NCBI RefSeq assembly: GCF_019968605.1
Contig: NZ_CP082966.1
Location: 1,103,001 to 1,167,000, forward strand
DNA: 64,000 bases
DNA from: Polaribacter litorisediminis
GTDB lineage: Bacteria > Bacteroidota > Bacteroidia > Flavobacteriales > Flavobacteriaceae
Direction of reading: 5' to 3'
Shown here: positions 8,549 through 17,258 of the stretch, in pieces
Numbering within the stretch: the first letter of the stretch is position 1
How the letters are laid out: the number at the start of each line of letters is the position of its first letter
Translations under genes and position numbers: made by a program
Notes under the pieces: generated by a model
Database searches by the model: none
Told to the model about the DNA's origin: nothing
What the model saw: the letters and a program-made list of their open reading frames with translations, nothing else

Positions 8549-11470
8549 TTAAAATTTAATGTTTGCGCCAACTAAAAGTGTTCTTGGCCTTGGGTAAATA
8601 GTATTATCGATACCATTAAAAACCTCAGGATCTAAACCAGAGTATTTTGTAAGTATAAATACGTTTTGCATACCCGCCCATAAACGAATACTACTAGATG
8701 CTAATTTTTTGAAAGGTTTATTGAAAGTGTACCCTAATGTAATGTTATCCATTCTTAAAAACGATGCATTTTCTAAATATAAGTCAGATAAAATTACATC
8801 TGAAGTTCTTTGAAAATTAGTCTCTAAAACACTTCTTGGGATATTTCCTAGAACGGCATTATCTTGCAGTAAATCATACTGTGCTAAAGAAGAGTTTACA
8901 TTATTATAAACATAGTTTCCTATTTGAGCTCTTAGGTTAAATGCTAAATCAAAATTCTTATAATTAAAGCTAGATTGAAAACCAAGGCTTACATCTGCTT
9001 GAGGGTTTTCTTTTAAGTATCGATCTTGTGTATTGATAATTCCATCACCATTTAAATCGGTATAGGCACCTTCAATTGGGTTACCAGTAGTATCGTATAG
9101 TTGTTTGTAAACAAAAAATGAATTGGGAGCAAAACCTTCTCTAAACAATTGGATAAAGTTTCCTGTACCTCCGGCAATTCCTCCAGTGGTTATATCTTGC
9201 CCTAATGCTAGTTCTTTAATTTCTCTATCTAAATAGGTTGCGTTAAAGTTAATATTCCAGTCGATATCTTCCGTTTTAAGGATATCAGCATTTACAGTAA
9301 ATTCGATACCATTTACCTGTAAATCTCCAATATTTTGTAAAACTCTATTGGTAAAGTTGGTGCCGTCTGCAACGGGCGCATCAGATAACAAGTCTGTGGA
9401 GTTTTTTTGGAATGCATTTATAGAACCCGTAATTTTATTATCGAATAAACCATAATCTACACCAACTTCAATAGTTGCTGTGTTTTCCCATTTTAAATTA
9501 CTTCTTTCAGAAGGAATTGTAGATTGAATTGGCACACCACCAAACATATACGTTGAACCTTGGTTTCCAAAACGATATCTATCTAAATACAAATCTCCTG
9601 CAATACCATCTTGCTGACCGTTAATTCCGTAAGATGCACGCAGTTTTAATTCAGAGATTACTTTACTATCTTTTAAGAAATCTTCATCGCTAATTCTCCA
9701 TCCTAAGGCAGCTCCACCAAAATTACCCCATCTATTTTCTGGACCAAATCTTGAGGTTCCGTCTCGTCTGTAATTTAAAGTTAGTAAGTATTTTTCATTA
9801 AAAGTTATGTTTGTTCTTGCTAAAAAACCAACCAAAACAACGGGCGTATTTACATAGCTGGTTGCACCCTGATCATTTGGGTTTCTAATGTTTCCGGTAT
9901 CATTTCCAAACCCATCAAATGTTTGGTAAGAATAACCGGCCATTGCATCTAATTTTGTTTTTCCGAATGTATTTTTATAATTTAAATAGCCATCCAAAGA
10001 TTCATTGAGAACTTCGTTTCTGTACGCGCTATCATTACCCACAAAAATATCGGTATAACTTGCGGGGCTATCTAAAGGACTAAAAGTAGTTCCTTCACCG
10101 ATAGACTTATCAAAACCAACATTTACGGTAGCGGTTAATTCTGGTAAAAAATGAAACTTATAATCAATATTTAAATTTCCATAATGTCTAAAAACTTCCG
10201 ATTCATTTCTGTTTTGTAATAAAGAAGCTACTGGGTTTCGTGTTCCGTTTTGAACAATAATTCCATTAGCATCTGTTAAAAGGTGTTGATAAAAGCCACC
10301 AAAAGGAGAGGTGCTATCAAAAACAGGTTGTGTAGGATCATAGCGCAAAGCTGCCCCTATTTGACCTGCATCTGCAAATCTATTATCTTCCGAAGCTCTA
10401 TTATAATTTAAGTTTACTTTTAAATGGTCATTAAAAAAGCTAGGATTCATAGATAATGAAACTGTAGCTCTATCATATTGAGAGGTTAAAATATTTCCTT
10501 CAATATTAGCAATACCAACAGATAACCTAGTTGGGATGGCACCAAAAATTTGACCTCTTGCCGTTACATTATGTTGGGTAGAAACCGATTTTTGAAAAAT
10601 TTCATTTTGCCAGTTTGTGTTTTCGGTTCCTAATAAACCAAGATCACTTGGTCTTCTTGCTGTCACAAGATCTCTAAAATCATCACCATTAAAAACATTT
10701 ACTCGGTCTCTAATTTCTCCAAATCCCATTTGATAATCATAATCTAAAGAATACTTAGTTCTACCTTTTTTAGTAGTAATAATAATCACACCGTTTGCAC
10801 CTCTAGAACCATAAATAGAAGTTGCAGAAGCATCTTTTAAGACAGAGAAAGATTCGATATCATTTGGGTTTATACTTGCTAAAACACCTCTAGAGCCGCC
10901 GGCAGTTCCTGCCATAGGTAAACCATCTATTACAATCAAAGGATTGTTTGATGCATTTAAAGAAGAGCCTCCACGAATTCTAATTTCTGAACCTGAACCA
11001 GGAGCACCGCTGGTTGTAATATTTACCCCAGCAACACGACCACTTAATAAGTTTTCAGGCGTTACAATATTACCTTTTGTAAATTCTTTGGCAGTAATTG
11101 CTTCTACAGAACCTGTTGCATCTTTAACGGTTGTAGTACCATACCCAACAACTACAATTTCTTGCAATTGTTCTGCGGATTCCTCTAAAGTAATGACTAA
11201 ATTGAAATTGTCTGTTATAACAACTTCCTTGCTAGCATAACCTAAATACATCAAAACGAGCGTGTCACCAGTTTTAACTTTTTCAAGTATAAAGTTTCCA
11301 TCAAAATCTGTTTCTGTACCTCTTTGGGTACCTTTAAGAACTACACTAACACCTGGTAAAACTGCGCCAGATGATTTTTCTTTAACCACACCTTTTAGTG
11401 TTTGTTGTGCAAACATGGTAAATGATGAGGACAAAAGAATTCCAATTAATAATAATTTAAATTTTTTCAT
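8549..11470 (-). CDS. susC: SusC/RagA-family TonB-dependent outer-membrane importer (starch locus)
   Basis: This is an energised outer-membrane channel (973 aa from the chosen start) that imports maltodextrins with SusD. The start at 11470 (MKKFKLLL) gives a signal peptide ending FAQ; an upstream in-frame start at 11575 would add 35 residues with no signal character. Next come a carboxypeptidase-regulatory-like domain (LKGVVKEKSSGAVLPGVSV), the SusC signature EIVVVGYGT, a plug domain (IRIRGGSSLNASNNPLIVID, VLKDASATSIYGSRGANG) and a 22-strand-type barrel ending in aromatic F (LLVGANIKF). It is the first gene of the minus-strand arm. A LacI-type operator lies 111 bases upstream of the start. 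Confidence 0.96.
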   Translation of the reverse strand: MKKFKLLLIGILLSSSFTMFAQQTLKGVVKEKSSGAVLPGVSVVLKGTQRGTETDFDGNFILEKVKTGDTLVLMYLGYASKEVVITDNFNLVITLEESAEQLQEIVVVGYGTTTVKDATGSVEAITAKEFTKGNIVTPENLLSGRVAGVNITTSGAPGSGSEIRIRGGSSLNASNNPLIVIDGLPMAGTAGGSRGVLASINPNDIESFSVLKDASATSIYGSRGANGVIIITTKKGRTKYSLDYDYQMGFGEIRDRVNVFNGDDFRDLVTARRPSDLGLLGTENTNWQNEIFQKSVSTQHNVTARGQIFGAIPTRLSVGIANIEGNILTSQYDRATVSLSMNPSFFNDHLKVNLNYNRASEDNRFADAGQIGAALRYDPTQPVFDSTSPFGGFYQHLLTDANGIIVQNGTRNPVASLLQNRNESEVFRHYGNLNIDYKFHFLPELTATVNVGFDKSIGEGTTFSPLDSPASYTDIFVGNDSAYRNEVLNESLDGYLNYKNTFGKTKLDAMAGYSYQTFDGFGNDTGNIRNPNDQGATSYVNTPVVLVGFLARTNITFNEKYLLTLNYRRDGTSRFGPENRWGNFGGAALGWRISDEDFLKDSKVISELKLRASYGINGQQDGIAGDLYLDRYRFGNQGSTYMFGGVPIQSTIPSERSNLKWENTATIEVGVDYGLFDNKITGSINAFQKNSTDLLSDAPVADGTNFTNRVLQNIGDLQVNGIEFTVNADILKTEDIDWNINFNATYLDREIKELALGQDITTGGIAGGTGNFIQLFREGFAPNSFFVYKQLYDTTGNPIEGAYTDLNGDGIINTQDRYLKENPQADVSLGFQSSFNYKNFDLAFNLRAQIGNYVYNNVNSSLAQYDLLQDNAVLGNIPRSVLETNFQRTSDVILSDLYLENASFLRMDNITLGYTFNKPFKKLASSSIRLWAGMQNVFILTKYSGLDPEVFNGIDNTIYPRPRTLLVGANIKF

Positions 11471-11537
11471 GTATAATTTGTTAAATAATAACTGTAAATT
11501 TGATTTTGATTTTACAATAAGTTTACATTCCACTTTG

Positions 11538-11545
11538 TAAAGATA
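11538..11545 (-). promoter_or_regulatory. Probable -7 element of susC (TATCTTTA)
   Basis: On the minus strand the sequence reads TATCTTTA, one base off the Bacteroidota -7 consensus TAnnTTTG, 68 bases upstream of the susC start. No TTG is found at the usual 17-23 base spacing upstream. The missing -33 and the operator just upstream suggest dependence on an activator. Confidence 0.5.
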
Positions 11546-11580
11546 GAAACTAATCCTTTGTTTGAAACATGACAAAAGTC

Positions 11581-11596
11581 ACGAAAACGGTTTCGT
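11581..11596. promoter_or_regulatory. LacI-type operator in the susC/lacI divergent region
   Basis: ACGAAAACGGTTTCGT is a near-perfect 16-bp palindrome with six-base arms ACGAAA/TTTCGT and a central CG, the classic architecture for LacI-family regulators. Read along the direction of susC transcription it is ACGAAACCGTTTTCGT, matching the two sites upstream of the importer gene at 14 of 16 positions. Its centre is about 44 bp upstream of the susC -7 element. Confidence 0.75.
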
Positions 11597-11668
11597 GTTG
11601 ACAACTTTATTTCTTAAAAATCATTAAATAACTAAAATAATGCAATTAAATTCGTTATTTCTTATAAA

Positions 11669-12691
11669 ATGAAGCAAAAAATTACTATTAAAACAATTGC
11701 CAAAGAATTAGGCGTTTCAACATCAACGGTTTCAAAAGCACTAAAAGACAGCCATGAAATTAGTACTGGAACAAAAGAAAAAATTCAAGCGTATGCTAAT
11801 TATTATAATTATAAACCCAATAATTTAGCCTTACAACTCCGTAATCAAAAGACAAAAGTAATTGGTGTTATTTTACCTAAAATAGTACACCATTTTTTTT
11901 CTACGGTGATTAGTGGTATTGAAGAAGGAGCCAATAAAAAAGGCTATAATATTATGGTCTGTTTTTCTAATGAATCTTACAAAAAAGAAGTAGAGACTTT
12001 AAAGGTTTTATCTAACGGAAGTGTCGATGGTTTAATTGTATCTATTGCTAATGAAACCCTTAAAAATAAGGATTTTAAACATTTTGTAGATTTGGTTACA
12101 GAAGAAATTCCGTTAGTTTTATTTGATCGAGTTGTTGATGAAATTCTATGTGATAAAGTAGTGGTAGATGATGTGGGTGCAGGCTACAAAGCTACGAGAC
12201 ATTTGTTAAAGAATGGCAGAAAAAAAATAGCTTTAATTACCACTCCAAATCATGTAAATGTAGGTGCTTTAAGAAGGCAAGGTTATGAAAAAGCGCTCAT
12301 TGAATCTTATATTAAAACAGATAAAAACTTGATTGTAGAAATTGATGAAAATCAAGATATCAAAAAACAGATAGAAAAAGTCTTTGAAGAGGACATTGAT
12401 GGGGTTTTTGCGGTGAACGAAATTTATGCTGCAAACTCAATGAGAATAGCTAAAGAGAAAGGATTTAGCATCCCCGAAGAGATGTCTATTATAGGTTTTA
12501 CAGATGGTTTAATCTCCGAATATTCTTCTCCATCTATTACAACAATAGCGCAGCATGGTTTTACCATGGGGCAACAAGCAGTAGCGGTTTTAATTGAAAG
12601 AATTGAAAATGAATCGGAAGTTTACAGCCCTAAAAAAATTGTTATCTCGAGTGATTTAAAATTGCGAGAATCTACGAAACCGTCGTCGTAA
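11669..12691 (+). CDS. LacI-family transcriptional regulator of the alpha-glucan locus
   Basis: This is a sugar-responsive DNA-binding regulator (340 aa). The N-terminal helix-turn-helix is clear (TIAKELGVSTSTVSKAL, residues about 8-25), followed by the hinge region and a periplasmic-binding-protein-like effector domain from residue 65 (KVIGVILPKI, VDGLIVSIA, ADG-type loops, IIGFTDGLISEYSSPSITTI). The gene is divergent from susC and is followed after 186 bases by the importer gene. Operator-like palindromes are found on both sides, and the last codons with the stop form part of one of them. The effector is probably maltose or a maltodextrin, by context only. The arrangement suggests it controls both arms of the locus. 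Confidence 0.93.
   Translation: MKQKITIKTIAKELGVSTSTVSKALKDSHEISTGTKEKIQAYANYYNYKPNNLALQLRNQKTKVIGVILPKIVHHFFSTVISGIEEGANKKGYNIMVCFSNESYKKEVETLKVLSNGSVDGLIVSIANETLKNKDFKHFVDLVTEEIPLVLFDRVVDEILCDKVVVDDVGAGYKATRHLLKNGRKKIALITTPNHVNVGALRRQGYEKALIESYIKTDKNLIVEIDENQDIKKQIEKVFEEDIDGVFAVNEIYAANSMRIAKEKGFSIPEEMSIIGFTDGLISEYSSPSITTIAQHGFTMGQQAVAVLIERIENESEVYSPKKIVISSDLKLRESTKPSS
12674..12691 (+). promoter_or_regulatory. LacI-type operator copy 1, overlapping the lacI stop codon
   Basis: ACGAAACCGTCGTCGTAA spans the last codons of the regulator gene, with TAA at 12689-12691. The first 16 bases are an imperfect palindrome with central CG and share 14 of 16 positions with the susC-side operator read in its transcription direction. 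An exact 18-base copy follows 42 bases downstream. Confidence 0.65.
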
Positions 12692-12715
12692 GTTTTTTAT
12701 ATTTTATCCATTTTA

Positions 12716-12733
12716 ACGAAACCGTCGTCGTAA
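12716..12733 (+). promoter_or_regulatory. LacI-type operator copy 2, upstream of the MFS importer operon
   Basis: This is an exact 18-base repeat of the site at 12674-12691, here in non-coding DNA. The 42-base period equals about four helical turns, so two regulator dimers would sit on the same DNA face. Its centre lies about 50 bp upstream of the -7 element at 12773. Confidence 0.7.
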
Positions 12734-12772
12734 ATTATTTTGTTAATTTTTATCAAAATTACAAAAAATACA

Positions 12773-12780
12773 TATCTTTG
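12773..12780 (+). promoter_or_regulatory. Promoter -7 element (TATCTTTG) of the maltose-uptake operon
   Basis: TATCTTTG matches the Bacteroidota -7 consensus TAnnTTTG exactly and lies 98 bases upstream of the importer start codon. No TTG is present 17-23 bases upstream, the same defect as in the susC promoter, which fits activation from the upstream operators. Confidence 0.65.
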
Positions 12781-12877
12781 TTCCCATATTAGGATTTATC
12801 AATAAATTATATTCCACAATTTATAATAAAAGATAAGTCTAATACACTTATCGTATATTCATTAATTATATTCGATA

Positions 12878-14227
12878 ATGGAAAAGCGTAAATTAAGCTT
12901 CTGGCAAATTTGGAACATGAGTTTCGGGTTTCTAGGAATACAAATGGGCTTTGCTCTTCAAAATGCAAACGCAAGTAGAATCTTACAAATCTTTGGAGCA
13001 GATGTTCATGAACTTTCATGGTTCTGGATCATAGCTCCCTTAATGGGCCTAATCGTCCAACCCATAATAGGGTATTATAGCGATAAAACTTGGGGTAAAT
13101 TTGGTCGAAGAAAACCTTATTTTTTAGTAGGTGCTATTTTAGCCTCTATTGGTTTAGTTTTAATGCCACAAGCAGATATTTTTATTGCTTTTTTACCAGC
13201 ACTTTGGGTAGGAGCAGGTTTTTTAATGATTATGGATGCTTCTTTTAATATTGCCATGGAGCCTTTTAGGGCTTTAGTAGGCGATAATTTAAGAACCGAT
13301 CAAAGAACAGCGGGTTTTAGTATTCAAACAGCTTTAATTGGTTTTGGAGCCGTAATGGGTTCTTGGCTTCCTTACGCATTAACAAATTGGTTTGGTGTTT
13401 CTAATGAAACGTCAGCGGGTGTTGTTCCTTCAAATTTAATTTGGTCTTTTATTATAGGAGCCATCATTTTAATTATTTCAATTTTAATTACGGTTACCAC
13501 CACCAAAGAATACTCACCAGAAGAATTAGCAAGTTTTGATAATGAATCCTTAGAAAGCGAAGAAGAAAAAGAAAGTTCTAGCTTATGGGATATTGTTGAC
13601 GATTTTAAAAAAATGCCAGTAACAATGCGCCAACTAAGTTGGGTGCAGTTTTTTTCATGGTTCGGTCTTTTTGGAATGTGGGTTTTTGCAACACCAGCCA
13701 TAGCCCAGCACATTTATGGTTTACCGCATACGGATAGTGCTAGTAAGGGGTATCAAAATGCGGGAGATTGGGTCGGAATTTTATTTGGAATTTACAATTT
13801 AGTATCCGCTTTCTATGCTTTTGCATTGCCTTATATTGCAATGAAACTAGGTCGAAAACGAACACACGCAATTTCTTTAATTATTGGTGGACTAGGATTG
13901 TTATCAATTTATATTATGCCAAATGAAAATTGGTTAATTGTATCGATGATAGGAGTCGGAATTGCATGGGCAAGTATTTTAGCCATGCCTTACGCAATTT
14001 TAGCGGGTTCAATTTCTGCTAAAAAAATGGGGGTTTACATGGGGATTTTTAATTTCTTTATTGTAATTCCACAGATTATCAATGCACTAATTGGTGGTCC
14101 ATTAGTAAAATACGCATACAATAATGAAGCAATTTTTGCTTTGATGATTAGCGGAATCAGTTTCTTAATTGCTGCTGTGCTAGTTTACAAAGTAAAAGAT
14201 GTAGATGATGTTGTTCAGGCTGTTTAA
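12878..14227 (+). CDS. MFS sugar transporter, predicted inner-membrane maltose/maltodextrin importer
   Basis: This is a predicted 12-helix inner-membrane symporter (449 aa) of the GPH/SLC45-like branch of the major facilitator superfamily. After helix 2 the segment YYSDKTWGKFGRRKPYFLVG matches the conserved MFS loop, and the second half has MKLGRKRTHAISLIIGG. A charged cytoplasmic loop (about 218-242, rich in E and S) separates the two six-helix halves. It is the first gene of the plus-strand arm and is followed by pgmB and GH65, which implies import of intact maltose for cytosolic phosphorolysis. Substrate assignment is by context. Confidence 0.9.
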   Translation: MEKRKLSFWQIWNMSFGFLGIQMGFALQNANASRILQIFGADVHELSWFWIIAPLMGLIVQPIIGYYSDKTWGKFGRRKPYFLVGAILASIGLVLMPQADIFIAFLPALWVGAGFLMIMDASFNIAMEPFRALVGDNLRTDQRTAGFSIQTALIGFGAVMGSWLPYALTNWFGVSNETSAGVVPSNLIWSFIIGAIILIISILITVTTTKEYSPEELASFDNESLESEEEKESSSLWDIVDDFKKMPVTMRQLSWVQFFSWFGLFGMWVFATPAIAQHIYGLPHTDSASKGYQNAGDWVGILFGIYNLVSAFYAFALPYIAMKLGRKRTHAISLIIGGLGLLSIYIMPNENWLIVSMIGVGIAWASILAMPYAILAGSISAKKMGVYMGIFNFFIVIPQIINALIGGPLVKYAYNNEAIFALMISGISFLIAAVLVYKVKDVDDVVQAV

Positions 14228-14292
14228 GTATTTTAAAATCAACTAAAAATAACATTTTATTCATTTTAGTAAAAATGAAAAATTATAAGTAC

Positions 14293-14940
14293 ATGAAAAA
14301 AGCATTTATATTCGATTTGGATGGTGTGATTGTAGACACTGCCAAGTATCACTATTTAGCTTGGAAAAAATTAGCAAATCAATTAGGGTTTGAATTTACA
14401 AAAGAGCAAAACGAGCTTTTTAAAGGTGTTAGTAGAAAACGATGTTTAGAAATTTTACTAGACATTGCTAAGATTGAAGCAACACAAGAAGATTTTAATC
14501 GATGGATGATTGAAAAAAATGTAGATTATCTCAAATTTATCGAAAATATGGATGCCTCTGAAATTTTAGCAGATGTTCCAAGAGTTTTACAGTTTTTAAA
14601 AGATCATAAGATTCCGATTGGGCTAGGTTCTGCAAGTAAAAATGCAAAACCAATTTTAGAAAAAGTTGGGTTATTATCCTATTTTGATGCCATTGTAGAT
14701 GGTAATAATGTAACAAAAGCAAAACCAGATCCAGAAGTTTTTCTTTTGGCAGCCAATCATTTAGGTGTTAAAGCGCAAGATTGTGTGGTTTTTGAAGATG
14801 CTGTTGCAGGTATTGAAGCTGCCAATGCAGCGAACATGACAAGTATAGGTATTGGAGATGCAAATGTGCTTTCTAAAGCACAATTTAATTTCACAGATTT
14901 CACAGAAATCAGTACCGATTTTATGAATGATTTAATATAG
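14293..14940 (+). CDS. pgmB: Beta-phosphoglucomutase
   Basis: This HAD-superfamily enzyme (215 aa) converts beta-D-glucose-1-phosphate to glucose-6-phosphate in the cytoplasm. The start at 14293 gives the canonical N-terminus MKKAFIFDLDGVIVDTA with nucleophile D8 and acid/base D10; an alternative start at 14275 adds six residues. Other motifs are the phosphate-binding GLGSASKN, the cap-domain K-rich segment (FKGVSRKRCLEILL) and the metal-binding VFEDAVAGIEAA. The GH65 gene follows eight bases later. Inverting maltose phosphorylase makes beta-glucose-1-phosphate, exactly this enzyme's substrate. Confidence 0.94.
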   Translation: MKKAFIFDLDGVIVDTAKYHYLAWKKLANQLGFEFTKEQNELFKGVSRKRCLEILLDIAKIEATQEDFNRWMIEKNVDYLKFIENMDASEILADVPRVLQFLKDHKIPIGLGSASKNAKPILEKVGLLSYFDAIVDGNNVTKAKPDPEVFLLAANHLGVKAQDCVVFEDAVAGIEAANAANMTSIGIGDANVLSKAQFNFTDFTEISTDFMNDLI

Positions 14941-14947
14941 AATTAAA

Positions 14948-17254
14948 ATGAATCAAGATTATATAAAGCCAGATACGTGGTCTCTTATTGAAGAAGGTTT
15001 TAACGCAGATAAAGTAAAATCTTCAGAAAGTTTATTTAGCATTGGGAATGGTGCTATGGGACAAAGAGCAAATTTTGAAGAACAATATACAGGGGATACG
15101 TTTCAAGGAAGTTATATTGCCGGAGTTTATTACCCAGATAAAACTCGCGTGGGTTGGTGGAAAAATGGCTATCCAGAATATTTTGCAAAAGTTTTAAATG
15201 CACCCAATTGGATAGGAATTAACGTTGTTATAAACGACGAAAAATTAGACTTATTTACCTGTAAAAAAGTATCAAAATTTAGAAGAGAACTCAACATGAA
15301 AGAAGGTTGGTTGTCTAGAAGTTTTGAAGCTGTTTTACAAAATGGAGTTAAAATTAAAGTGGATGCAAAACGTTTTTTAAGTTTAGAAATTGATGCGTTA
15401 GGAGCTATCGAATATCAGGTAACTCCTTTAAATTCAGACGCAAAAATTACGTATAAACCCTATTTAGATGCGGGGATTACCAATGAAGATACCAACTGGG
15501 ATGACCAATTTTGGGATATTTTAAACCTTACTCAACATAAAAAGCAATCCTATATTGAAGCAAGAACCATGAAAACACATTTTTATACGTGTACTTTTAT
15601 GGAGTCTCGTTTGTTTTTAAATGATGCTGTAATAGAAATAGAGGGCGCTTATCAACAAACAAAAGATTTAATTTCTTGCACGTATCAACAAGAAATCAAT
15701 AAAAAAGACACGTTTACCATCCATAAATTTGGAGGTTATGTTGTTGATAGAAATCATAAAAAAGAAGAATTAGTCACAGCTGCTAAAGATATTTTAGACC
15801 AAGCGTTAAATGTTGGTTTTAAGGCATTGTTAGAAATGCAAAAGGAATCTTGGGCGCAAATCTGGAAAATGTCAGATATTACCATTGAAGGTGATGTAAA
15901 AGCGCAACAAGGAATCCGTTTTAATATTTTTCAGCTCAACCAAACCTATTTGGGTACAGACGCTTCTCTAAATATCGGTCCGAAAGGATTTACAGGGGAA
16001 AAATATGGAGGAAGCACGTATTGGGATACAGAAGCGTATTGTATTCCTTTTTATATGGCTACCAAAAATCAATCTGTAGCAAGAACTTTACTAGAGTATA
16101 GATACAATCATCTAGGTAAAGCCATTGAAAATGCCGAGAAACTTGGCTTTAAAAACGGCGCTGCCTTATACCCAATGGTAACTATGAATGGCGAAGAGTG
16201 CCATAATGAGTGGGAAATTACTTTTGAAGAAATTCATAGAAATGGAGCCATCGCTTTTGCAATATTTAACTACCATCGTTTTACAGATGATTATGCTTAC
16301 ATTCCTGAAAAAGGATTGGAAGTTTTAATTGGTATTGCACGTTTTTGGCAGCAAAGAGCAACATTTTCATCCGATAAAAATAAATTTATGATTTTGGGGG
16401 TTACAGGTCCCAATGAATATGAAAATAATATCAATAATAATTGGTACACAAACTATATTGCAAAGTGGTGTATTAACTATGCTTTAGAAAATATAGATCT
16501 TGTACAAGTGGATCATATTTCTGATTATCTAAGGATTAAAGAAAAAACTAATTTTACGGATAACGAGTTAAAAGATTGGAAAAAAGTTGCTGATAATATG
16601 TACTTCCCGTATTCAGAAAAACACAATATTTTCTTGCAGCAAGATGGCTTTTTAGACAAGGAATTAATTACAGTTAAAAATTTAGATGAGAGCCAAAGAC
16701 CGATTAACCAAAAATGGAGTTGGGATCGTATTTTACGTTCGCCATATATAAAACAGGCAGATACTTTACAAGGTTTCTATATGTTTGAAAGTGATTTTTC
16801 TACAGAAGAATTAGAACGTCATTTCGATTTTTATGAGCCATTTACGGTTCATGAAAGTTCACTTTCTCCATGTGTGCACAGTATTCAGGCAGCAAAATTA
16901 AATAGAATGGAACAAGCTTATCAATTCTATTTAAGAACTTCTCGTTTAGATCTAGATGATTACAATCATGAGGTAGAAGAAGGTTTGCACATTACTTCTA
17001 TGGCAGGAACTTGGATGAGTATTGTAGAGGGGTTTGGAGGTATGAGAATTGTAAATAATGCACTTTCGTTTTCGCCTAAAATTCCGAAAGAATGGAAATC
17101 ATATTCTTTTAAAGTTAATTTTAGACATCAAATGATCACTATAAACGTGACCCAAAAAGGAGCTTATTTTGAATTAGACGGAAAGCAAGACATTCGTATT
17201 TTGGTAGATGGAGAATTGGTAACGGTTTCTCCAAATAAATTGTTAACGGTTTAA
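14948..17254 (+). CDS. GH65 glycoside phosphorylase, probable maltose phosphorylase
   Basis: This cytoplasmic inverting phosphorylase (768 aa, no signal peptide) is predicted to turn maltose plus phosphate into beta-glucose-1-phosphate and glucose. The N-terminal beta-sandwich (about 1-270) has the family start region (SLFSIGNGAMGQRANFEEQY). The (alpha/alpha)6 barrel carries YGGSTYWDTEAY (354-364) and GEECHNEWEITFEEIHRNGA (415-434), with the likely general acid at E428. Phosphate-loop-like residues HESSLSPCVHSI lie near 640. Length matches known maltose phosphorylases. Adjacency to pgmB supports maltose, but kojibiose or trehalose specificity cannot be excluded by eye. Confidence 0.92.
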   Translation: MNQDYIKPDTWSLIEEGFNADKVKSSESLFSIGNGAMGQRANFEEQYTGDTFQGSYIAGVYYPDKTRVGWWKNGYPEYFAKVLNAPNWIGINVVINDEKLDLFTCKKVSKFRRELNMKEGWLSRSFEAVLQNGVKIKVDAKRFLSLEIDALGAIEYQVTPLNSDAKITYKPYLDAGITNEDTNWDDQFWDILNLTQHKKQSYIEARTMKTHFYTCTFMESRLFLNDAVIEIEGAYQQTKDLISCTYQQEINKKDTFTIHKFGGYVVDRNHKKEELVTAAKDILDQALNVGFKALLEMQKESWAQIWKMSDITIEGDVKAQQGIRFNIFQLNQTYLGTDASLNIGPKGFTGEKYGGSTYWDTEAYCIPFYMATKNQSVARTLLEYRYNHLGKAIENAEKLGFKNGAALYPMVTMNGEECHNEWEITFEEIHRNGAIAFAIFNYHRFTDDYAYIPEKGLEVLIGIARFWQQRATFSSDKNKFMILGVTGPNEYENNINNNWYTNYIAKWCINYALENIDLVQVDHISDYLRIKEKTNFTDNELKDWKKVADNMYFPYSEKHNIFLQQDGFLDKELITVKNLDESQRPINQKWSWDRILRSPYIKQADTLQGFYMFESDFSTEELERHFDFYEPFTVHESSLSPCVHSIQAAKLNRMEQAYQFYLRTSRLDLDDYNHEVEEGLHITSMAGTWMSIVEGFGGMRIVNNALSFSPKIPKEWKSYSFKVNFRHQMITINVTQKGAYFELDGKQDIRILVDGELVTVSPNKLLTV

Positions 17255-17258
17255 AATA

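Noticed and set aside
11471..11575. N-terminal extension of the starch SusC to 11575
   Set aside because: It adds 35 residues without signal-peptide character and would place the promoter elements inside coding DNA; the ATG at 11470 gives a normal SusC signal peptide.
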